This document shows, piece after piece, positions 35,936 to 48,208 of a stretch of DNA of 64,000 bases. Within the stretch, counting starts at the first letter, position 1. The number at the start of each line of letters is the position of its first letter. Origin of the DNA: Datisca glomerata (lineage: Eukaryota; Streptophyta; Magnoliopsida; Cucurbitales; Datiscaceae); assembly GCA_003255025.1 (NCBI GenBank), contig QANY01002420.1, positions 310,001-374,000 on the forward strand, written 5' to 3'. Made by a program: the position numbers and the translations under genes. Under the pieces are notes generated by a model. It saw only the letters and a program-made list of their open reading frames with translations, did not search any database and was not told the DNA's origin.

Positions 35936-36412
35936 CATCAAACTCAAACTCCTGCAATGCGATTATGAAATGGTACACTCGCTCCTTACTCATTTTAATA
36001 AATTATTATGTTATTGTTCTTGTACAATATTATTGTCGCAGATCTTAGCGTACAAGAGGAGGAAAAGAAAAATGAAGAAAACAAGAGATTTTTTTATCAA
36101 TGAGCCCACAGTGAAAGGAACGGAAAAGCATAACAACAAATGAAGGAGAAATAATAATCATCAACAACAAGCTGACAAATAAGTTACTCGAGAATCACAA
36201 AGCATCTATAAATGGGAACATAAGAACATAACGGTAGAAAGAAAAGAAGAAGTTGTCGCTGACAGTAGAGAGTCAAAAAGTTTTTTGGAAAACTATATTG
36301 CATGTTTCTAAGAAGCATGTGAGAACATAAACAGGCATACGTAATGTCAGAACATGAAAATATGATCATTACACATCGACGAATAAAATTTTGTTGAGTG
36401 TAATGGGGCCAA

Positions 36413-36992
36413 TGTACAGGCGAAATTTCATATGACATGTGGAAAGATCTAGATCAAAGAATCCATTGTAGAGAAGATAGAACGAGTACCGTATGATCAA
36501 GTAGACGGTTATGAAGAAAAGACCAATAAGATGAAATTATATTATTGCCGACATGACAATCCAAAGAGAAGCTAATCAAGACCATTAGATTGATTGAATG
36601 GTCAAGATTTACTTAAGTTGTCAATGTTGATAAACTGGATCTCAGAGAAATATTCTGTTGATCCTATGCTCCGATAGAATTAGATAAGTTGTATCAAATT
36701 ATGTGAAGGCCTATAAATAAAGGCAAGATGTAACTCCAAACAAAACACAACAACCCTTAACACCCATACGAAATAAGTTGTTATGTAGCTTGCATTAGCC
36801 TTGTAAACCCTTTCTCTATAATGAAACACTATCAAAGTTTTCCCGTGGTTTTTCTTACCTTTAAGGGATTTTCACGTAAATCACGGTGTCTTTATTCTCT
36901 CATTCTCTCTCTAAATTATTCTTTTAGTTTTTATATTATGATGTAGAAAATTCACGACCGATTATCAAAGACTGTGAATTTTGTTCTTTACA
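36413..36992 (+). repeat. 3' LTR of the LARD-like element
   Basis: 580 bp, TGTACAGG...CTTTACA; right target duplication GTAAC at 36993. TATA box GGCCTATAAATAAAGGCAAG at about 36711 corresponds to that in the 5' LTR. Confidence 0.9.
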
Positions 36993-38330
36993 GTAACCGT
37001 TGTAAGTATGAGGAAAATAAGTCATTTTCTTGATAGTACTGCTCATGCTTTCTATGATTTCCTACATGCTATAATCGTTTAGGCACTTGAGTCAATCTCG
37101 TTATCGACGATACCACCAATGACTTTTGAAAAAAAAGTGTGAAATGGTACTCCAAGAATAAACAATTAGACACTTGTTGGTCAACCAAACAAGCTAGATT
37201 TAACCGACATGCTTTTCAGAAATATGAATGTAAGTATGAATTATTTTTTATATATTATATTTAAATCTATATTTGTTATTAACTTGATATACTTACATTT
37301 AATGATTGAAGCTTGTGGTTGAGAAGTTTCAAGCTACCATTGATGAATTGAAGGCTATTGACTATGACAAAAAATCTAGACAATCAAATAGTAAGGAAGT
37401 TGTTGATACACAACCTGAGATTGGTGACAATCAACCCAACGCTGAGAAAATTGTTGAAAGTTTGGATCTCAATAAACGAAAAACACCATCATCATTTTCA
37501 ATTGAGTCTAGATTAGATCATCTAGAGGAGAAATTTAATAAAGTATTTGAAAAGATAAACTCTAAGTTGGAAGAGTTTTTTAGTCTACCAAAGGCAGAGG
37601 TCTGTATATCATTTATTGACTACGATTTATTTGTCGATTTTTGAAGCTGTTCATTTCTTTTATTGATTGATCATAGTATTCATTGTTATGAAATGTAATT
37701 AATTTGATGTGGTAAGTAAATCATTTGAGTGCTAAATAGGATATTTTCTATAATTATGAATGCAACTGATAATGTCCATTTAAGGATGTTGGCAAAAATG
37801 TGGAAGAACAACAAATCCATGCACAACCTTTAAATAGCTTCAAACAAGGACATTGGGGATGGAGCTGACAAAATGCCACTAAACTGAATAAGGACGTTAG
37901 TTATGATGTGTTCAATTCCCTACCAACCTTAAGCTTTGATGATTTTGAGGTAAATTATTGATATACTTTTGAATAACTATTCATATGTATGCTATTTTGA
38001 CCAATTTGATATTTGATTTCAATTACAGCACACACTCATTGTCCAACGCACCATTCCAGCAATTGTTCTGCTGCATGCTCCACCAAACACAAACAAATCT
38101 CCAAATAAAAGGGTGCCATTGACAAGACAGTGCAAGAGGAATGGACATGATATAACAAAACTATATGGCAAGAGACAAAAGAAGCAAAAATCAGTTTTGG
38201 GCATGGAAATCATCCCATATCCTAGAACGAACATTTCACACCTCCAGACTTTCATATTATCACTCAAAAGCAAGACGGAGATGCATAAACTGATGTTTTT
38301 TTTATTAATTGTGGTTGATTGAAAAACTTG
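36993..38330 (+). pseudogene. DUF1985/ULP1-type gene, 3' part
   Basis: Removing the LTR element and one GTAAC restores continuity of the coding strand from the VFDVT box into SMRKISHFLDSTAHAFYDFL. A later exon (about 37310-37644) is Lys/Glu-rich with a coiled-coil-like RLDHLEEKFNKVFEKINSKL. A further piece (37790-38330) has FNSLPTLSFDDFE and a basic Lys/Arg-rich tail (TRQCKRNGHDITK). No ULP1 catalytic His-Asp-Cys segment was found, so the protease part is lost or was never captured. Stops occur in several pieces. Confidence 0.55.
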
Positions 38331-38976
38331 ATAGTTTACTATTTTGAGTACTTGATATATCTGATGGATTTTTTTTGTGATGGCTTTCAGTATCTAGTAG
38401 TTGGTAGTTTCGGTACAAGTTTGGTCGATTTTTTTGTGATGGATTCTTTAAGCAGTTGTATATATTGATTGAAGTATATAGTATTTCGATCAATAAAAAA
38501 TTGATAGTTATCTTGATATATATATATATAGAGTTGATTATGATTTATGAATGTTTCATTATGAATATTTTCTTATGAATAGCGGTATATATATTCTATA
38601 TATAAGTGTTCTGAACATTTATTTATGAATATCGTGATATATTCATCGCGTATTATTGACGATGATTATATAGAATTGGAAAGAAATTTACAAGTATGAG
38701 TTTATTGAGATTCAATTTCTTTTGGTTTTTTTCTTGATAAAAAACAAAAGATAAGATATCCCTTGATTATCTATAAATTTATTTTTTTATCACGTCTTCA
38801 TCAATATGTAGAGGTTAGTCAATAGATGATGTCAATAATCTAAAATTTAAAGTTGAATAGTTTTATTCTATTATATCATCAGTCAATAACTTTTACCAAT
38901 AAACTAAAATACTTGATTAATATGAAAATCATTGTCAATATATCATCAAAAGGGTCTAAAACACTGATTAAAACCA
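38331..38976. other. AT-rich spacer between convergent DUF1985-type gene and MULE transposase
   Basis: No gene. Contains a short TATATATATATA run at 38518 and simple A/T-rich DNA. It could hold the convergent 3' ends of both genes. Confidence 0.45.
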
Positions 38977-41460
38977 TCAATCAAAATAAAAAACATTGAT
39001 CAATAACAAATTTTCATCATAAAACACATTAATCTCAAAATATAATCTCCACCTTTTGTGTTTCTTCGATTGAGTGCTGGTTGACGCCATCTGGTTCTTG
39101 CATCTCTTTTGGTTATGTCCGATCACATGACACCTCCAACATTTTACCTTATTAAATTCACCTATTGATGGGATCATTTGTTTCTTCGGCCTACCAGCCG
39201 AACTTCTGTTTTTAAAAGAGTATATTATGAATTTGAATGTCTTATGGAATATTCCATTGACTACTATTACCGAGAGGCTGAACCAATTCCTCGCATGATG
39301 CATCTAGCTCACTCTTGAAATAATATGATGAAATGTACAAGTATGGATTCAAGTGTCTATTAGCCAGTATAGCAAAAGCATGTGCACAAGGTATTGCGTC
39401 AATATCTCATCTTCGACACGTACATGACTTATTGGGTATGTGTACAATAAATATTAAATCACCGTCAACCACATGAAATTTCTATGTGTCAACAGCAATA
39501 ACAGCAATAAAAAATGTGTTATACAATTATCAACTACTAATAAATTTAATAAATATATCGATTCAATATATGATACAAAAAAAATTACAATCATTGATCG
39601 CGAAAGACCCATTTTCTTATGTAGACGTTTTTCTTCCCATTGAATTAGTGTCGTAATCATGCACCTAAACGCTATTGTATGCTTATAGAACCACCTGACA
39701 ATTACCTCAAAAATTCAATAAAAATGTAATTGGTAAACCATGAGCATCTTTCAATACATTGCTGAGGCTCACTGATATATTTGTGGTCATGACATTATAT
39801 CGATGACTAACAAAATGAGAACGAGCCAATTTCTCATATCCAACACCCTTAATATAAGAACAAATCGAAGGATAAATAGATTCAAGTGCATGAATATTGA
39901 CTTCAAAGTCTTCAACCGTATATGCTTTTGCATATCGGTATAAAATGGGGTCAACAACTGAGTTTTTACACTTAGACTTGACATTAAACAGAAGATGTTG
40001 CATATACAGACTATGAACATAATTTGGGAATCATTTATAAACCGCTTTTGGGATACTATTGTGTCTATCAGATATAATTACTAAATTTTCCCTATCACCA
40101 GTTACTTCCTTCAAAACCATCTCCAAGATAAATCATTTTCTAAATCTACATAATAGCAAATGCCAAAGGAAAAATTTGATTATTACCATCCATTAATGAT
40201 GTTTTTAACAGCGTATTGAGATATTTGTTCTTTAAGAAAGTTCCAACTATTGAAATCACTGGTCTATAATGATGCCAACCTCTCAATGCAGCCCTTAAAC
40301 ACATGAAAAGGTATTCGAACGTGTCATTCTCATCATTCTGAATTATTGTCACGGTACCTTCAAAACATAAATACAATCAGACTGGGTTTTTCTTCGTTCA
40401 ATACATAACAATATGATGGTAATCTTGCCCAGCTCGACTCGAGACCAAGACTCCTTACAACTCGCACCAATAGCGATACTGAGCGGCCGAAGATTTCTTG
40501 AAAAGGCAGCCCAGCCGACCCTCCCCCTAGCCGCTTACCTACTCATGCTCGTAACTCGATCGGAGGTCAAGAGTGTGATGGTCACTTTGCTTTCCATGCT
40601 TTATAATAGCTAATAGTAATCTCATGCTTCAAATGCACATGATCAATAATGTCTTTGGGTTCTATCTGATCTCGTACGTCATTCCTATATCTACCTTTAA
40701 TGCATTGACTAACAATATCGAATGTTGCTTGATGATGGTCACTTTGAATTATATCTAACAAACACTGTTCTTTAATATATTCACAAACAATCCAAAACTC
40801 CCCACCTTTGTATATGGATGCCCGAACAAACCACTTGCACTGATCATTAACGGAACAGGCTTTCATTCTTTCTCAATTGGATCTTTCAATCCTAAACCCA
40901 AAATTCCCTTTTAATGTAATCATGTGCAACGCCTTTTTTAACTCGTAATTATTTCTTAATAATGATCCCTTGTCAAAATTGCTAGGGATATTTTCTAAAT
41001 TATCAAAGCGATAAATATGTCATCGTCCTGAGCATCTTCACAAGCCATTGATGCTAATTGACTGCCCTAATCAAACACGTAATTTTACAAATCAGTGCAT
41101 TGAACTATATTGAACTTACTACTGTCAATAATAAGTGGAAAGTTAACCCCATTTTCATTCCTTATCAACGAAGCATACCATTGAACGTTTTGATCATTTT
41201 TAATTTCAACAGTAGTAGATGAAGCATTACAAAATTATAATTGGACAATAATTTCAAACTGATCTCCCATCAATAGAATCCAAAACCATATTAATTCCTT
41301 CAACCATCTTAACAAACTTCATATTGACATCAACCGAAAAGGGTTTAGAATGAACATCAATGTAAGACTTTGACTCATCCCATCTTCCATCATCCATAAT
41401 AATAGTAGTGGTCCTTATTCTCGAAACATATTTTTATGAAAAACTACATGAAAATCAACA
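38977..41460 (-). pseudogene. Mutator-like (MULE) transposase, broken
   Basis: Minus-strand pieces in MURA order. N-terminal DUF/MuDR region at about 41200-41400; a MuDR zinc-binding-like segment ACSVNDQCKWFVRASIYKGG with KGRYRNDVRDQ (40582-40866); PSYCYVL; the catalytic MULE domain with HYRPVISIVGTFLKNKYLNT and LMDGNNQIFPLAFAI (40146-40376); VGYEKLARSHFVSHRYNVMT (39707-40003); and AGRPKKQ then CWRCHVIGHNQKRC (about 39100-39190), a C-x2-C-x4-H-x4-C knuckle normally at the C-terminus. The DGT catalytic aspartate motif reads VGT, so it would be inactive. Frameshifts, stops and a 155-bp insertion (40421-40575) also disrupt it. Confidence 0.85.
40421..40575. mobile_element. 155-bp GC-rich insertion flanked by TGATGGT in the MULE transposase
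   Basis: Direct repeats TGATGGT at 40414-40420 and 40576-40582 bracket a balanced-GC block (GCGGCCGAAGATTTCTTG, GACCCTCCCCCTAGCCGC) in a strongly AT-rich gene. Excising it joins KAWKAK to PSYCY, though canonical intervening residues are then missing, so part of the gene was lost too. No homology recognised. Confidence 0.5.
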
Positions 41461-41569
41461 TTCAATATATGATATATTTTGCCAGAATAAAACTACATTG
41501 ATTTAAAGTAAAGATAGTTTATTATATATCTTATTCAAAATAAAATATTGACATTTATTGAGTAAATAG

Positions 41570-41768
41570 TTTTCATACAAGAAAAATGCTATCGACACTA
41601 TTGTGGATAATGATTTACTCTAAAACAAGTAAATATATTTTAAAACATGCATCATCAAATATTAACACTTTTCATACAAGAAACATGCTATTGACACTAT
41701 AATGGATAATGATTTACTCTGAAACAAGAAAATATGTTTCAAAACAAGCATAATCGAATCTAACTAAT
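41570..41768. repeat. 99-bp tandem duplication
   Basis: TTTCATACAAGAAAAATGCT (41571) and TTTCATACAAGAAACATGCT (41670) start two units sharing GGATAATGATTTACTCT and AAACAAG(T/A)AAATAT. Confidence 0.82.
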
Positions 41769-42742
41769 AAAATTTCTTCAAACATGTCATTTCAGCACTT
41801 GAGAAATAGATGACAAACATCTAAGCAATAAACACATTGAATCCACAACAACAAAGCAATGATTAACGTAAAAAAATACATACTGTAAATAAAAAAATTA
41901 TACAATATGATACTCTAATAACATGAAAATTACAAAAGACCAAAACACTATTCTTCCATGAATGAACCTTGTGAAGCTTGATATAAAAATAGAATATGAA
42001 TGAATGTGAAGACCGAAAAAACCCAGAAATTCCTTCACAAACTTTAACACACCAATCTTTGTGTTGTTCTACGATTATGAAGAATTAATGCAATCAATGA
42101 TATTGTTTTCCTCCAAAGGAATCTGGAAGAAAAATCGGGTAGCAAAAACACACAAGTTCCCGAACTCAGTTAATTGTGAATCACAATTTTTCAAATCGGG
42201 TGAATTATTTTGAAAACATGCTGCAAATCTAGAATCGATGATCAATTTGGTTATGGAATTTAAATTAAACAATAAGATTTGATTAAATTTGAATTTAAAA
42301 TATAATATATTGATAATATTTAAAATCAAAAATTCCAAAGATATTGAAATCTCATTAATTGACATGGTCCTACAAAATAAAATAATTGAAACTATCAAAT
42401 GAGGGGCAAAATTGTTAACCGGAAATCATCAACTGAATTTTGATCACATGTCGTCCAGAAATCTACTATTTACCTAAAAGATTGAAAACTCTGCTATCTC
42501 TTAACTCAACTTCAAAACCTGTCTATTGGTGCAATTACTTTTCTTTTTAAAACACAAGAAAAGATCAAGTATCAAGGACTAAAATGTCAACAATAATAGA
42601 ATATCATAATTTCACCAAATAACTCTATCGATGATTGACAACTCAATTTGGGAAAGCTTGTGAGCAGCTTCGTCTCAAGAATGACGAACATGAAATGCAG
42701 AAAATGCAAAGCTCATTCAATAAAGTTTCACAACCTAAAATT
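41769..42742. other. AT-rich DNA to the right of the MULE
   Basis: No supported gene; a 107-residue frame at 42075-42398 lacks recognisable motifs. Could contain the outer terminus of the MULE. Confidence 0.35.
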
Positions 42743-43136
42743 AGGGGGGTTCTTTATGTATATTCAGTTTGGTTCGGTTCGGTAAAATTAAATAACTGAA
42801 GTTTCGGTTCGGATCAAAATTTTGACAGTTTTCGAGCTGAAACTTGAATTTACTATTATTTTTTTATTTTTTATGTATAATTTTATATCAAACCAAACGA
42901 ACAAATCCAGAGTGAAATACAACTTTATTTTTATATTATTTTTTTAATAATATCATTTGAAAATTTTTGTTTTTTTATTATTAACGCTGAACCGAAAAGC
43001 GGAACCAAATCGAAACGTTAGGTTAAGTTATTTTTTCATGAACGACTCGGTTCAGCATAGGACCAAACAATTTTTTTTTTGATTTGGTTCAACTTTTCTT
43101 CTAAAAACTAGCTGAACTGAATCGTGAACACCCCTA
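42743..43136. mobile_element. MITE-like element, second copy of the GGTGTTCA family
   Basis: About 394 bp with termini TAGGGGGGTTC and GTGAACACCCCTA and interior GGTTCGGTTCGG/TTCGGTTCGGATC, like 11643-11967. Target duplication unclear (CTAAAATT at left, CTAAAACT near right). Confidence 0.6.
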
Positions 43137-43369
43137 TCTAAAACTATAGCTCCATATTCATATATCATGGGAATTCAGCGATCGCGCTTGAATGAGCACC
43201 AGTGAATCTGACTCCACACACAAATTTAACACCCCCATTGACCAACAATAAACCTTCCAATAAAACTAGGGCCTCAAAGAAAAAGGATCCATCAAAATGT
43301 TTGGAAAAGGCCCCATAACCGACCCCAAATGGTTCCTAATAATGCCCCCAGCACCTGAGCTTGTAAGAG
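43137..43369. other. Short unassigned stretch
   Basis: No recognisable feature between the MITE-like element and the copia fragment. Confidence 0.3.
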
Positions 43370-43650
43370 AATGATTTACTCCATCGACGATGGAGTATAA
43401 TAACACAACGAGAAATATGGTATTATCCAAACCCTCATAATCCATTTCACTGCTTCCCCGTCTTCTCTGCCAGGATTTGATAAAAATCTTCTAACAGATA
43501 TGTTTGGCCTCGTACCTACTATGGCGTACATCAAACTACCCATTCCTGACGGAGTTATGATTCTATCCATATCTTCCTTCTCGGCATCGTTAATATGGAT
43601 TTACTTGGAACTCAACTTGAAATGACCATCGAGAGGTGTGCCCAGATGTA
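43370..43650 (-). pseudogene. Copia RT/RNase H junction fragment, minus strand
   Basis: Minus strand reads LGTPLDGHFKL..., MDRIITPSGMGSLMYAIVGT and VRRFLSNPGREDGEAVKWIM, matching the stretch between RT and RNase H of Tork-type copia proteins (YxSxVGSLMYxMxCTRPD...W). It opposes the element starting at 43733 and is a separate remnant. Confidence 0.78.
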
Positions 43651-43732
43651 TACTTTATTACTCATTGATGGGAGTGAAAGATGTGAGATAAAGCCTCACA
43701 TCTCCAGATGTATACTTTATTTATTGCTCACT

Positions 43733-44801
43733 GATGGGGGTGGAAGCTCTAAATGATGCTAAGAAAGAGAAGTGGTTGCAAGCAATGTAAGCTCAGATGA
43801 AATCCTTGCATGAGATTCACACTTATGAGCTGGTGAAGTCGCCTAAAGAAAATAGCTCGCATCCAAGGTACTAGACAAGATTGGGTGTTAAAGGTTTTAG
43901 TCAGAAAAAAGATGTAGATTTTGAAGAGATTTTCTCGCCTGTAGTGAAAATGCCATCCATTGAGTTATTCTGGGTTTAGTCGCTAGTATGGATCTAGAGA
44001 TTGAACAAATTAACATCCAAACCGCTTTTCTCCATGGTGACTTAGCGGATGAGATATACATGGAGCAAACATAGGGTTTTGAGGTTAAAGGGAAACAAGA
44101 CTTCGTTTGTAAATTGAAGAAAAGTCCATATATGCTAAAGCAAGCTCCAAGGAAGTGGTATAAAGAGTTTGACTCCTTTATGGGGGAGCATGGGTACAAA
44201 AAGATGACTTCAGATCATTGTGTGTTTGTCAAGAAATTCTCAGATGGTAACTTTATCATTCAATTATTCCATGTAGATGATATGCTTATCGTTGGTGTAG
44301 ATAATAGTAAAATCCAATAGTTGAAGAGAGAATTGAGTGAATCATTTGCAATAAAAGATCTGAGGCAAGCAAAGCAAATTCTTGGCATGAGGATAACCCG
44401 TAATAAAAGAGTAAAGAAGTTGTGGTTATCACAAAAAAGATATATTGAAAAGGTTCTTGAAATGTTTCGCATGAATAAAGCAAAACTAGTTGGTGCACCT
44501 CTCGCGATCATTTCCAGCCGTGTTCCAAGCAAAGCCCTTCTACTGACACAAAGAAAGAAGATATGGATAGAATCCCATATTCATCACCACTGGGTAGCTT
44601 GACGTATGCCATGGTATGTATGATGCCGGACATAGCTCACGCAGTTGGAGTTGCAAGCAGATTTTTTAAAATCCTAGTAAAGAACACTTGGAAGCAGTGA
44701 AATGGATTCTGTGATATCTCATAGGTACTTCGAGACTTTGTTTATCATTTCGTAATGGAAACCTATACTTGAAGGGTTCATAGATGTAGATATGGCCGGT
44801 G
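43733..44801 (+). mobile_element. Ty1/copia element, plus strand, RT part (continues at 51877)
   Basis: Fragments in order: WLQAM...MKSLHEIHTYELV (RT N-terminus), FEEIFSPVVKMPSIE, RKWYKEFDSFMGEHGYKKMT, the catalytic site LFHVDDMLIVG (44270-44300, with HVDD for YVDD), SFAIKDLRQAKQILGMRITR, then a GNLYLKGFIDVDMAG-like RNase H start. At 44802 it is cut by the minus-strand copia element; the RNase H sequence resumes in register after 51881. Multiple stops. Confidence 0.87.
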
Positions 44802-46562
44802 TGTTGAAAAACTCAGAGCACGCGCGGCGGAGGCGTGGTGGCTTTTAAAAAATTTATTAAAAATAAATCGTATGTTTTTTTTGAGAAAACGAAAACAAGC
44901 GCAACGCCACAATTTCTAAAAAAAAATTTTTATTGAAAAATATTTTCAATCATGATCTATTATATATTTATATATTAAATCTAAGACATACATGGATAAG
45001 AAACATATACCTCTGTAGTCTATATCAAGCATCCTCGCAAACCAACGATCCTGTGTTCCCACGAACAACGAACTTCGAGATCTATATTAAGATCTTTTAA
45101 GCTAATCCTCAAACACACTAGGACGTGTGTGAGCACGTAGAATAATCAAAGATAATTTTTTCTGTCTCTAAATGTACTCAACACATGAGATCTAAAAATT
45201 TACTGAGAAATATTAATTTTACTGAGACAATCCTCTAGGAGAATATGATAATTATTCTTTCAGGGTTTTTTCATTAACTTTTTTTAATCACAGAAAAAAT
45301 TCACTCTGATAGCAATTGTGTTCGCAACTCTCGATCAACATTAAGGCCAGTAGAATAATATCTATATATTCTCGAGAGAATGACATATTATATTTTTAGA
45401 GATAAACTGAAAATAATATTTAATTTTAAAATTACCATTGTAGTGAGACCCACTGCAATTTGTGCATAACTGCAGTGCCATAAATTCTGAAATTTATATA
45501 GAAATAATTTAATTAATTAATTCAGCACATATAATTTTCTCATAATTACGTGCTAGTCCTAGAATAAAAATTCTTTTTGCAAGTCAGTCATTTTCTCGCA
45601 TTTTAAAATATTCACACCCTAGACTGCATAGTACAAAGGTGACTTGGAGACCATAGACCTATAATCTTAAGCTCCAATAAATCATATTATTAATTAAACT
45701 CTCTAATTAAATAATCTTATTTATTAATTTCATTATTATTCCACTATAAATATAGAATTGAACTCGTAGAGATTATAAAATGTATTTATTGAGTATTCTC
45801 GTGTAATCCATTGATATAATCATTTCACATAGTTCTATCCTTCAATTATTAGTTCGTAAATTAGAGCTGGTCAAAATTACTATTTTACCCTTTTAATTAT
45901 CTCTTGATCCTTAAGTATCATTAATTCACTAATGAATGGCTAATTTATAATCGTATTATAAATTTAAGCTCAATATTCATTCTGTTTCAGAATTAACACT
46001 TAAAAGAACGAATATTAACTATTAGAAAGACTTGGATTCCAAATATTATAAGATCATGTTCCCAGCCATCCATATCACTTAATCTTCAAAACAAAAATCA
46101 CTAACTTGTTTTACAAATAAATTTTAACGAGTGAATCAAAAGATATAATAGACATCTATAAGAGTTCATGACTACTCAGGATTCAGACTGATCTACATAT
46201 GATCATCAGATTGATGTGTATTAAATTTTTATGATAAACGGTATGTTAATAAAGATATTAATTCACATCGATGATCCGAATCTAGATCACATGCACTCAT
46301 AATGCTTAGTGTGTCGTACTAGCAAACATTCATCAAAGATTTTATACTTTAATATGTTGTTGACATTTTTATTCATTATCTATAATCTTAATCCTCTCTT
46401 ACTAATATAAGATTATAGTCTCATTAATGAATATGAAATTTTTAGATATTTATAAAAAAATTTCAGCAATAATTTAGAAGAACAATTATAAGAAAAATGC
46501 AATCCATTAAATTTTTATATTAAAATGTCAATATACATGCTTTGAGGGCATGACCCCCAATA
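44802..46562 (-). repeat. 3' LTR of the nested copia element
   Basis: 1761 bp from TGTTGAAAAACTCAGAGC to GACCCCCAATA. Shares TGATCTATTATATATTTATA-, CCTCGCAAACCAACGATCCT- and CACACCCTAGACTGCATAGT-type blocks with 49880-51876. The first 70 bp are GC-rich (GCGCGGCGGAGGCGTGGTGG). Confidence 0.83.
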
Positions 46563-47640
46563 ATCTCCCATTTGTCCTAAAGAAAATGTGGCATCTCTCT
46601 TAACCCCATGTTACGCACATGACCTCAAATGACTTCGCAGGAAGTGTCTTGGTAAAATGATCAGCCATGTTCTGATCTGACACTATCTTCATAATAATCA
46701 CATCTTATCGATGCACGATCTCTCTTACAAGATGATATTTTCTCTCTGTGTGCTTACCCCTCTTGTGACTCCTTGGTTATTTAGAATTATCTACTGTCGC
46801 ACTGTTATCACAATATAGGATCAGTGGCTTGTCCATATCTGGAACTACTTCCAGATCAATATAAAACTTTCTAAGTCATACCCCTTCTTTCGCAACTTGT
46901 CAAGCCATTATATATTCATCTTCCATGGTGGAATGTGCAATGCTAGATTTTTTGATACTTCTCTAGACTACAGCTCCTCCACCTAGGATGAATACTGATC
47001 TAGAAGTTGACTTTCGACTATCTCTATCTGATTGAAAATAAAAAATCAGTATATCTAGTGGGGTTCAAATCTACACTTGAATAAACAAACATATTGTTTT
47101 CCGTTCTCCTAAGGTACTTCAGAACGTGCTTTACTGTAATCCAATGTTCAAAACCGAGATTTTATTGATAACGACTGACAATTCCCACTGTATAACAGAT
47201 GTCTGGTCTCGTACACAATATGACATACATGAGACTACCAACAACTGAAACATAAGGAACATTTCTCATATCATCTTCCTCCTGGGGTGTCTTAGGACAT
47301 TGCTCCTTAGAGATGACAATTCCATGTCTGGTTGGTAGTTGACATTTCTTAAAAATCTCCATAGAGAATCTCTCTAGTGCCTTATCAATATGAGATACCT
47401 GAGAAAGTGCCAATAGCTTGTTCTTTCTATCACTTAGGATTTGGATGCCTAGAACATAGCTCGCATCTCCCAAATCTTTCATTTAGAATTTTTCAGCGAA
47501 CCAGTTCTTTACATTTGATAAAGTTTCTACATCATTACCAATGAGTAGAATATCGTCAACATAAAGAACTAAGAAAACCACTATCTTCGTCAATATTTTG
47601 CTCGAAGTCATATGATTTAATAATCTCATTAAAGGTAAGA
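46563..47640 (-). pseudogene. Nested copia RT-RNase H, broken
   Basis: MKDLGDASYVLGIQILSDRK, ALSQVSHIDKALERFSME, and VPYVSVVGSLMYVILCTRPD (47162-47482) are the RT-to-RNase H junction. The next piece rightwards (47500-47600) contains the DDILL(I) part of the RT active site, and the pieces to 46600 carry RNase H remnants with frame breaks. Confidence 0.82.
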
Positions 47641-48208
47641 TTCTAAGATCTATATGCTTGCTTTAATTCATAAATAGGTTTAAGCAACTTGTATACTTTC
47701 TGATCTTGCCACCCACGAACCCTTCTGGTTGTATCATATATATATTTTCTTCAAGAGAGCCATTCAAAAAAGCTGTCTTGACGTCTATTTGCTATATTTC
47801 ATAGTCCAAACTAGTGGAATGGACAAAATGATGTAAATGGATTTTAGCATGGCAAGATGGGAGAATGTCTCTTCATAACCGTGCCTTGAAAGTCTCTACT
47901 TTTCCATATGTACCTCTTTTCTTCTTGAAGATTCATTTACATCCAATTGGCTTGACATCTTCTGGTGGATCTACAAGTTTCCAGACGAAATTGGAATACG
48001 TCGATTTCATTTTCTGGTTCATGCCATCTTGTCATTTCTCTTTTTCAAGATCATCTATAGCTTTTTCATAAGATAATGGATCGTCCTTATCAGTGTCAGA
48101 CACTATAACATGTGTTTTTAGTTCATAGCGAATAAGTTGTCTTACAACCCTTCCACTACGACGTTGCATCGGAGTTTCCTTAACAGAAACTGTGGTTTAT
48201 GTGGTTTG
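47641..48208 (-). pseudogene. Nested copia RT N-terminal part, badly decayed
   Basis: Minus strand carries recognisable text such as the LNGSLEE and KPIYELKQAYR-like segments around 47660-47760, but frameshifts are frequent. It bridges integrase and RT in the expected order. Confidence 0.6.

Larger units (their letters stand above)
29883..36992 (+). mobile_element. Non-coding LTR retrotransposon (LARD-like), TSD GTAAC
   Basis: Two LTRs, 29883-30463 (581 bp) and 36413-36992 (580 bp), clearly align from their first to last bases (TACAGG...GAAATTTCA to ACTGTGAATTTTG...TTTACA). Target duplication GTAAC is at 29878-29882 and 36993-36997. A primer-site-like TTTGGTGCTTTCATTGAGAG follows the first LTR at 30464, and GTAATGGGGCCAA precedes the second. 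About 5.9 kb of interior has no gag or pol frame, no RT motif on either strand, several tandem-repeat fields and an organelle-like insert. This is the definition of a large retrotransposon derivative. It relies on another element's enzymes. Confidence 0.9.

Noticed and set aside
43640..43740. Possible CRISPR-like direct repeats (AGATGTATACTTTATT twice)
   Set aside because: Only two copies in a plant copia remnant; a simple local duplication.
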